From Sphingobacteriales bacterium (lineage in GTDB: Bacteria > Bacteroidota > Bacteroidia > Chitinophagales > Chitinophagaceae): DNA of 46,421 nt. Positions 40,864-46,421 of this stretch are shown here, in pieces; the stretch's first letter is position 1, and each line of letters starts with the position of its first letter. The notes beneath the pieces were generated by a model. It worked only from the letters and a program-made list of their open reading frames with translations. It was not told the DNA's origin and made no database searches. The stretch lies in assembly GCA_016185185.1 (NCBI GenBank), contig JACPOD010000069.1, positions 1-46,421 on the forward strand, in the 5' to 3' direction. The position numbers and the translations under genes were made by a program.

Positions 40864-41526
40864 TTACAATTTGTTATCAAAGCTGATACATTCTTTCAGT
40901 TCTTTTTCTGTATAAGCAAGTTTGTATTGTTTCAGTACATCGTCAGGCACGCCATTCCATTGGTTGGGAACATTTCCCATATAACCTACATCTTTCCATC
41001 CCATTTCAGTAGAATAAAAACCTGTAGCTGTAAGGTTTCGCATTAAATTAAAAAAGGCAACACCTTGTTTATTCTCTGGTTTAGCTTTGTTGGGATAGGC
41101 AATGGCATCCACCATCTCCAGTTGTTGTTGCGAAGTGCAACCTGAAAATGGTTTACCATAAAGGGTTAAACACTTTAAGTCCAGCCACCTTAACCCGCCA
41201 CGCATGGGTGTTTGGTGTTCGGGCATATCTTTTACTATAAACTCTATAAAGTCTGGCACTTTTGCATCGCTGGCACTGCCGCTTACTTCATCTTTAGGAA
41301 TTATAATATCAGCTAATAAAGTAATGGTAGCCATTTCTGCCTCGGTAAAAAACTTTTTGGCATTTATTAAACTCTCTTCATATTCTTTTTCTTCCGGCAT
41401 CCGGTTAATACCATTCGCTATTGGGCCCGTCGTAGCTTTTTTATCCTCTGTTTTGCAGGCCTCTACAATTAACCCGGCAGAAAGAGTTCCTAATGCGATT
41501 GTTTTTAATGATTGTCTTCTGTCCAT
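40864..41526 (-). CDS. Gluconate 2-dehydrogenase subunit 3 family protein
   Basis: 220 residues. The N-terminal segment MDRRQSLKTIALGTLSAGLI ends in a lipobox-like VEAC; the two arginines suggest Tat export. The Gluconate_2-dh3 domain follows: FFTEAEMATITLLADIIIPK, SASDAKVPDFIEFIV, GGLRWLDLKC, GVAFFNLMRNLTATGFYSTE. These small proteins are partners of GMC flavoprotein dehydrogenases, needed for export or electron transfer. It follows the GMC gene after a 90-base gap that holds a palindromic repeat, and belongs to the same operon. Confidence 0.88.
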   Translation of the reverse strand: MDRRQSLKTIALGTLSAGLIVEACKTEDKKATTGPIANGINRMPEEKEYEESLINAKKFFTEAEMATITLLADIIIPKDEVSGSASDAKVPDFIEFIVKDMPEHQTPMRGGLRWLDLKCLTLYGKPFSGCTSQQQLEMVDAIAYPNKAKPENKQGVAFFNLMRNLTATGFYSTEMGWKDVGYMGNVPNQWNGVPDDVLKQYKLAYTEKELKECISFDNKL

Positions 41527-41537
41527 AATTAATTATT

Positions 41538-41613
41538 TTAAATGATGAATTTTGTATGTTAAATGATTTTTTAAATAATACATTCAAAATTTATCATTTA
41601 ACATTCATCATAG
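41538..41613. repeat. A/T-rich intergenic palindrome between the GMC and subunit-3 genes
   Basis: The arm ATGATGAATTTTGTATGTTA (from about 41543) and the inverted arm ending TTTAACATTCATCAT (to about 41611) share the blocks ATGATGAA and TGTTAAATGAT in rearranged spacing. They fill nearly the whole gap. Looks like a different dispersed-repeat family from the G/C-rich elements. Confidence 0.45.
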
Positions 41614-41616
41614 TTC

Positions 41617-43356
41617 TTACAGGTTTTGTTTTTTTAACTCCTCCACAATATGTTCACTTGCCCGCATACTCAATGCCAATATCGTCCAGGTAATATTTTT
41701 ATCTGCCTGGCTTACAAACTGGCCACCATCCACACAGAAAAGATTTTTACAATCATGTGCCTGGCTCCATTTGTTAAGTGCCGATGTTTTAGGATCGTTT
41801 CCCATTCTTACAGTTCCTGCTTCATGTATGATATTACCTGGGTTAGCGAGGCCATAATTATTTTCCGGACCATCATCTCCGCCCCAGATAATTACAGCTC
41901 CCATTTCATGCATGATCTCTTTAAACGTTTCCTTCATGTGTTTAGCCTGTTTTATTTCATAATCGCTCCATTTGGTATTAAAGCGCAATACAGGGATACC
42001 ATATTTGTCAACCACTTCCGGATCTATTTCGCAATAATTATCCGCCCTGGCAATACCTTCACCTCTGCCTGCCATACCTACATTGGCGCCGTAAAAGAAA
42101 CGGTAATCTTCTTTTAATGATTTACCATAACCACCTGCTTCTTTTGTTTTGCCATGCACGGCGTATTTACCATTTAAGTTTTCAATGCCACCGCCAAACC
42201 CATAAGCTGGCTGGTCAAATCCACCCCAGTATTCAATATGATAACCTCTTGGAAAATCTAGTTTTTTATTATCGCCCCACCATGGAGTATATACATGCAT
42301 TCCGCCTACGCCATCTTCGTTATATCTTTTTCTGTCAAATAAATCTGGTAATACACCTCCCAGTGCAGCACCAGTGGAATCATGTAAATATTTTCCCACT
42401 ACATTACTGCTGTTGCCAATCCCGTTTGGATGGCGTTGAGATTTTGAGTTAAGCATTAACCTTGCACTTTCGCAAGCGCTGGCGGCAAGAATTACTATTT
42501 TACCATTTACCTGGTATTCCTGCATATCATCTTTATTCACATACGAAACACCTGTTGCCAATCCTTCTTTATTAGTTAGTACTTCCCTTGCCATGGCATT
42601 GGGAACAACATCTGTATTACCTGTTTTAACAGCAGGTTTTATTAAACAGGATGAGGAGGAGAAATCGCCATACACTTTACAGCTGCGGCCGCATTGCTTG
42701 CAAAAGAAACAAGCGCCACGTTCATCATTTATTTTTTTGGTGAGAATAGATAACCGGGAAGGAATAACGGGAATACCAATTCCCGTAGCTGCTTTTTTAA
42801 TCATCAGTTCATGCAAACGGGGTTTGGGTGGAGGAAGAAAAATTCCATCGGGATCATTTTCCAATCCTTCATTGCTGCCAAACACACCAAGCAATGTATC
42901 TATCTTATCATAGTATGGCTTTACATCTTCATACCCTATCGGCCAGTCATCGCCCAACCCATCAATACTTTTTCTTTTGAAATCTTTGGGACCAAAACGA
43001 AGTGATATTCTTCCCCAATGATTGGTTCTTCCGCCAAGCATCCGTGCCCGCCACCATTCCCATTTATCCCCTTCTGCATGTGTGTAGGGTTCCCCATCAA
43101 TACTCCAGCCCCAGTAACAACCATCAAAATCACCAAAGGGTCTAAATTTTGTACTGGCTCCTCTGCGTGGAGATTCCCAGGGAGCTTTTAATTGATTGGA
43201 ATCTATTGCCGGGTCATAATTAGGACCAGCTTCCAGAACACAAACTTTTAATCCTGCTTTTGCCAAAACATAGGCTGCCATACCTCCTCCGGCACCTGAT
43301 CCTACAATAACGGCATCATAATTTTTTGGCTGAATTTTAATTTGAATATCTCCCAT
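41617..43356 (-). CDS. GMC-family FAD-dependent sugar dehydrogenase, catalytic subunit
   Basis: 579 residues from the ATG at 43356 (MGDIQIKIQPKNYDAVIVGS). An upstream ATG at 43452 adds a hydrophobic stretch, but a possible promoter lies between the two, so the shorter form is chosen. FAD-binding GSGAGGGMAAYVLAKAGLKV (about 19-38), LGGRTNHWGRISLRF, and the C-terminal GTVRMGNDPKTSALNKWSQA with the active-site region DKNITWTILALSMRASEHI. Cys216, Cys219, Cys222 and Cys226 (CFFCKQCGRSC) could bind an iron-sulfur cluster, as in FAD-dependent glucose dehydrogenases. It has no signal of its own, so it is probably carried out by its subunit-3 partner. First gene of the operon. Confidence 0.88.
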   Translation of the reverse strand: MGDIQIKIQPKNYDAVIVGSGAGGGMAAYVLAKAGLKVCVLEAGPNYDPAIDSNQLKAPWESPRRGASTKFRPFGDFDGCYWGWSIDGEPYTHAEGDKWEWWRARMLGGRTNHWGRISLRFGPKDFKRKSIDGLGDDWPIGYEDVKPYYDKIDTLLGVFGSNEGLENDPDGIFLPPPKPRLHELMIKKAATGIGIPVIPSRLSILTKKINDERGACFFCKQCGRSCKVYGDFSSSSCLIKPAVKTGNTDVVPNAMAREVLTNKEGLATGVSYVNKDDMQEYQVNGKIVILAASACESARLMLNSKSQRHPNGIGNSSNVVGKYLHDSTGAALGGVLPDLFDRKRYNEDGVGGMHVYTPWWGDNKKLDFPRGYHIEYWGGFDQPAYGFGGGIENLNGKYAVHGKTKEAGGYGKSLKEDYRFFYGANVGMAGRGEGIARADNYCEIDPEVVDKYGIPVLRFNTKWSDYEIKQAKHMKETFKEIMHEMGAVIIWGGDDGPENNYGLANPGNIIHEAGTVRMGNDPKTSALNKWSQAHDCKNLFCVDGGQFVSQADKNITWTILALSMRASEHIVEELKKQNL

Positions 43357-43383
43357 AAAACGATTTAACAAGTGAAGCGGAGA

Positions 43384-43418
43384 TAAATTTATAACTATAA
43401 CAATTATCAGCGAACAAA
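43384..43418 (-). promoter_or_regulatory. Possible promoter of the GMC operon
   Basis: On the minus strand TTTG (43418-43415), a 23-base spacer, and TAAATTTA (43391-43384, one base off consensus), ending 28 bases before the ATG at 43356. The spacer is longer than usual, so support is moderate. Confidence 0.3.
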
Positions 43419-43536
43419 AACTTTGTAAGACAACTATTTTTTTAGCGAACATGCGATAGTTTTAATACACATTAAGTTTAATTTTTCCGGGTGGGTAAAA
43501 AAGCAACGATTTCGGTTAAAAAAATATCATTCATCA

Positions 43537-43569
43537 TTTGCCCAATAATCTTTTATTCACCTAAATTTA
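43537..43569 (+). promoter_or_regulatory. Promoter of the permease gene
   Basis: TTTG at 43537-43540, a 21-base spacer, TAAATTTA at 43562-43569 (last base differs from consensus). It gives a leader of about 70 bases before the ATG at 43646. With the site at 43384-43418 it makes the 289-base gap a divergent promoter region. Confidence 0.42.
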
Positions 43570-43645
43570 CCCTCACTCTTTCCCTTATCCGTTTTAATAA
43601 AGGTTTTTTAACTGATTGCTTAATAAACAACAAAACCAACTCAAC

Positions 43646-44872
43646 ATGAAGCTTGCTACACGTCTGCAGTTATCAGTAATGATGTTTTTAGAATTTTTTA
43701 TTTGGGGCGGATGGTTTGTAACGTTAGGTACATTTTTAGAAAAGAATTTTGCTGCCTCTGGTCCTGACAGCGGAAAAGTATTTTCTACACAATCATGGGG
43801 GGCTATCATTGCGCCATTCGTGGTAGGATTGATAGCCGACAGGTATATCAATGCAGAAAAAATACTGGGGGTATTACATCTTTTAGGTGCAGCATTAATG
43901 TATATGATGTATAAATCTGAAAATGTAGCTGTGTTTTATCCTTATACACTGGCGTATATGATCATATACATGCCTACGCTGGCACTGGTTAACTCTGTAT
44001 CATTTAATCAAATTAAAAATCCTGAAAAAGAATTTTCAAGTATCCGGTTATTTGGGACTGTTGGCTGGATTATAGCCGGTTTATCTATCAGTTATATTTT
44101 TAAATGGGATTCTGAAACTAATGCGGCTAAAGGAATGCTCAAAAATACATTTTTACTATCGGGGATAGCCTCTCTGGTGTTAGGGCTGTTTAGTTTCACT
44201 TTACCTAAAACACCACCAAAAATAAAAGCTGGTGAAAAGATCAGCATCGGTAAAATATTGGGGTTTGATGCATTGAAGTTGCTTAAAGATAAAAACTTTG
44301 CAATCTTCTTTGTTTCTTCTATACTCATATGTATTCCACTCGCATTTTATTATCAAAATACCCACCCTTTTCTTACCAGTATTGGTTTAGAAAATCCAAC
44401 GGGTAAAATGACAATCGGCCAGATATCTGAAGTATTATTCTTGCTTGCATTACCATTGTTCTTTAAAAAGTTCGGGTTTAAGAAAACTATATTAGTAGGG
44501 ATGCTTGCCTGGGCTGTTCGTTACACCCTTTTTGCTTTTGGTGATTCTGGAAGTTTGAGTTTTATGTTGTTAACGGGTATAGCTTTGCATGGTGTTTGTT
44601 ATGATTTCTTTTTTGTATCAGGACAAATATATACTGATGAAAAAGCTGGTGAACAAATTCGTTCTGCGGCTCAGGGAATGATCACCCTTGCTACTTATGG
44701 TATAGGTATGTTGATTGGTTTTTGGGTGGCCGGACAAATAACCCAACATTATACAGTGGATAAAGTTGCAGACTGGAAAATGATATGGATTATACCTGCG
44801 GGTATTGCAGCATTAGTATTACTAATCTTCTTTGTATTGTTCAAGGACAAAAAGAAATCAGCAGGGGCTTAA
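43646..44872 (+). CDS. NupG-like nucleoside/sugar permease (major facilitator superfamily)
   Basis: 408 residues from the ATG at 43646 (MKLATRLQLSVMMFLEFFIW), the typical start of the nucleoside:H+ symporter branch; the frame extends 10 codons upstream from a TTG. About 12 membrane helices alternate with short charged loops (GGWFVTLGTFLEKNFA, FSSIRLFGTVGWIIAGLSIS, GVCYDFFFVSGQIYTDEKA). It ends with a lysine-rich cytoplasmic tail. In this setting, beside sugar oxidoreductases and an isomerase, it is more likely to import the oxidised sugar than a nucleoside; that is inference. It is divergent from the GMC operon. Confidence 0.85.
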   Translation: MKLATRLQLSVMMFLEFFIWGGWFVTLGTFLEKNFAASGPDSGKVFSTQSWGAIIAPFVVGLIADRYINAEKILGVLHLLGAALMYMMYKSENVAVFYPYTLAYMIIYMPTLALVNSVSFNQIKNPEKEFSSIRLFGTVGWIIAGLSISYIFKWDSETNAAKGMLKNTFLLSGIASLVLGLFSFTLPKTPPKIKAGEKISIGKILGFDALKLLKDKNFAIFFVSSILICIPLAFYYQNTHPFLTSIGLENPTGKMTIGQISEVLFLLALPLFFKKFGFKKTILVGMLAWAVRYTLFAFGDSGSLSFMLLTGIALHGVCYDFFFVSGQIYTDEKAGEQIRSAAQGMITLATYGIGMLIGFWVAGQITQHYTVDKVADWKMIWIIPAGIAALVLLIFFVLFKDKKKSAGA

Positions 44873-44918
44873 CAAAATTTTTTTTCAAACAGTCTTAACT
44901 TGAGGCTTGCTATAAAAA

Positions 44919-45815
44919 ATGAGTACATCACGCCGTAAATTATTAAAACAGGTTGCTCTCGGTTCACTTGCTTTGGGAGGATTATCTTCTTTTAAAGAAA
45001 AGGAGCTGGACGAAATCTTTTTTGAAAAAAAACTCAAGTTGAAAGGTAATATCAATCACTCCGTTTGTTACTGGACCTATAATTTTCTTTCGCTGGAAGA
45101 GTTATGTTTGGTAGTAAAAGAAATTGGCTTCGGCGCCATTGACCTGGTAAAGCCACAGGAGTGGGAAACCTTACAAAAGCATGGACTATATGCTTCCATG
45201 TGCTATATCGCCGGTGATGTAAGTCTTACCAAAGGTTTCAATCATAAAGAATATCACGAAGGGTTAATAAAAGAATACCTCGATGTTATTCCTTTAATGA
45301 ATAAAGCCGGTTATAAAAATCTTATTTGCTTTAGTGGCAACCGTAATGGTATGGATGATGAAACCGGATTAAAAAACTGTGTGGAAGGGTTACAAAAGAT
45401 TCTTCCTTTAGCAGAAAAGAACGGTGTTACAGTTCAAATGGAGCTATTCAACAGCAAAGTGGATCATAAGGATTATATGTGCGATAAAAGTGCCTGGGGA
45501 GTTGAATTATGTAAGCGTCTCGGCTCTGAAAATTTCAAACTGTTGTATGATATCTATCATATGCAGATCAATGAAGGGGATGTGATACGCACCATCCGCG
45601 ATAATCACCAGTACTTTGGCCATTATCATACTGCTGGTGTGCCGGGCAGGCACGAGATCAATGAATCGCAGGAGTTGTATTACCCTGCCATTATGCAGGC
45701 CATTGTTGAAGTAGGACACAAAGGATATGTGGCACAAGAATTCATGTCAACCGGAAAGGATAACAAAGAAAAGATTGCTGCATTAAAAGATGCAATCAGG
45801 AGATGTGATGTGTGA
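44919..45815 (+). CDS. Hydroxypyruvate isomerase-like TIM-barrel protein, exported
   Basis: 298 residues. The N-terminal SRRKLLKQVALGSLALGGLS is a twin-arginine signal. A xylose-isomerase-like/Hyi barrel follows: NINHSVCYWTYNFLSLEELC, IGFGAIDLVKPQEWETL, NLICFSGNRNGMDDETGLKN, VTVQMELFNSKVDHKDYM (metal-binding Glu), FKLLYDIYHMQINEGD (Asp and His), FGHYHTAGVPGRHEI and YVAQEFM (final Glu). All the usual metal ligands appear present. It probably isomerises or epimerises a sugar or keto sugar in the periplasm. It lies 46 bases after the permease and before a second GMC gene. Confidence 0.85.
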   Translation: MSTSRRKLLKQVALGSLALGGLSSFKEKELDEIFFEKKLKLKGNINHSVCYWTYNFLSLEELCLVVKEIGFGAIDLVKPQEWETLQKHGLYASMCYIAGDVSLTKGFNHKEYHEGLIKEYLDVIPLMNKAGYKNLICFSGNRNGMDDETGLKNCVEGLQKILPLAEKNGVTVQMELFNSKVDHKDYMCDKSAWGVELCKRLGSENFKLLYDIYHMQINEGDVIRTIRDNHQYFGHYHTAGVPGRHEINESQELYYPAIMQAIVEVGHKGYVAQEFMSTGKDNKEKIAALKDAIRRCDV

Positions 45816-45899
45816 TGTTAATTTGATTAATATCAAATAAAGCAATTAGTAATTCATCTACATTGAAACCAATTATATTTTTCAAACATTTAATGCTAT

Positions 45900-46421
45900 A
45901 TGCCTGATAACAACACATTCGATGCTATTGTAGTTGGTTCCGGTATTAGTGGCGGTTGGGCTGCTAAGGAATTAACAGAGAAAGGTCTGAAAGTTTTGCT
46001 GCTGGAACGTGGTAAAAACATTGAACACATCAAGGATTATAAAAACACTGCCAAAGAAGTTTGGGATTTCCCTCATCGCAATAGCCGCACCCAGCAGGAG
46101 ATCAATGATTATCCGCATTTAAAAAGAGATTATCCATTGCGAGAATCGATGGCGGATGATAACTGGAGTCCCTGGGCCAATGATAAAGACAATCCTTATA
46201 CAGAGGTCAAACGTTATGATTGGTTCCGTGGATATATTTTAGGTGGCCGTTCATTATTATGGGGTCGTCAATCCTATCGGTTTAATAAATGGGATTTTGA
46301 AGCCAATGCTAAAGAAGGAATAGGTACTGACTGGCCTGTTCGTTACGATGATATTGCGCCATGGTACAGCTATGCAGAAAAATTTGCCGGTATACAGGGA
46401 ACCAAAGAAGGGTTAGATGTA
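45900..46421 (+). CDS. GMC-family FAD-dependent oxidoreductase (3' end outside window)
   Basis: 174 codons are open from the ATG at 45900 to the window edge. MPDNNTFDAIVVGSGISGGW and AAKELTEKGLKVLLLERGKN form the FAD-binding start; YILGGRSLLWGRQSYRF is the second GMC signature, and GTDWPVRYDDIAPWYSYAEK is typical of the sugar-dehydrogenase branch. It differs clearly from the GMC protein at 41617-43356, for example in the long HRNSRTQQEINDYPHLKRDY segment. It is downstream of the permease and isomerase genes on the plus strand. A subunit-3 partner would be expected just beyond the right edge, or may be shared. Confidence 0.9.
   Translation, partial: MPDNNTFDAIVVGSGISGGWAAKELTEKGLKVLLLERGKNIEHIKDYKNTAKEVWDFPHRNSRTQQEINDYPHLKRDYPLRESMADDNWSPWANDKDNPYTEVKRYDWFRGYILGGRSLLWGRQSYRFNKWDFEANAKEGIGTDWPVRYDDIAPWYSYAEKFAGIQGTKEGLDV

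Noticed and set aside
41650-42117. A 155-codon plus-strand frame opposite the GMC gene.
   Set aside because: Antisense shadow of conserved coding sequence, rich in His, Cys and Phe as expected for a shadow frame.

Overview
The window is about 46.4 kb of a low-GC Bacteroidota chromosome, most likely from the Chitinophagaceae/Chitinophagales. Evidence for this: a complete SusC/SusD/SusE/SusF set, type IX secretion C-terminal domains, BamA followed by two Skp-like chaperones, promoters of the Bacteroidota type (TTTG, about 20 bases, TAnnTTTG), almost no Shine-Dalgarno sites, and many dispersed palindromic repeats. No tRNA, rRNA, CRISPR array, prophage or transposase was recognised.

Layout. 1-2970 (minus) is part of a phenylacetate catabolism locus: TetR regulator, paaE reductase, a paaA broken by a large internal deletion, and paaB running off the left edge. 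3070-6717 holds a PfkB sugar kinase and a large secreted lamin-tail-domain protein. 6795-7047 contains a strong promoter, a structured candidate small RNA with a terminator, and a palindromic repeat that ends just before asd. 8123-12466 (minus) carries a frameshifted lipoprotein, a DUF2461 protein, a NUMOD4/HNH protein and ligA. 12562-15051 is an amidohydrolase converging with an AraC regulator. 15286-26039 is a starch-utilisation locus: T9SS-exported GH13 amylase, then SusC, SusD, SusE-like and SusF-like proteins, closed by a terminator. A LacI-type palindrome lies upstream of the amylase. 26187-32964 is an envelope and core-cell block (uppS, bamA, two skp-like genes, murI, rpmH, rnpA, yidD), followed by tag, an NTF2-like protein, a Crp-family regulator, sod and a TadA-like deaminase.

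36027-46421 is the most interesting accessory region: two divergent gene sets centred on two GMC flavoprotein dehydrogenases. With them are a gluconate-2-dehydrogenase subunit-3-like protein, a c-type cytochrome, two Gfo/Idh/MocA oxidoreductases, two TIM-barrel isomerase-type proteins (one broken), a DUF1080 (3-keto-disaccharide hydrolase family) lipoprotein and a NupG-like permease. I infer a periplasmic pathway that oxidises a sugar or glycoside to a keto sugar, cleaves it and imports the product.

The window-wide signal not explained by gene content is repeats. A CCCYTTWAGGG-type palindrome sits directly against three start codons and inside the paaB reading frame. Different short repeats lie in frame inside ligA and rnpA, and others fill intergenic gaps. 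Three genes are broken (paaA, an isomerase, a small lipoprotein); real decay and assembly error cannot be told apart from the sequence alone.
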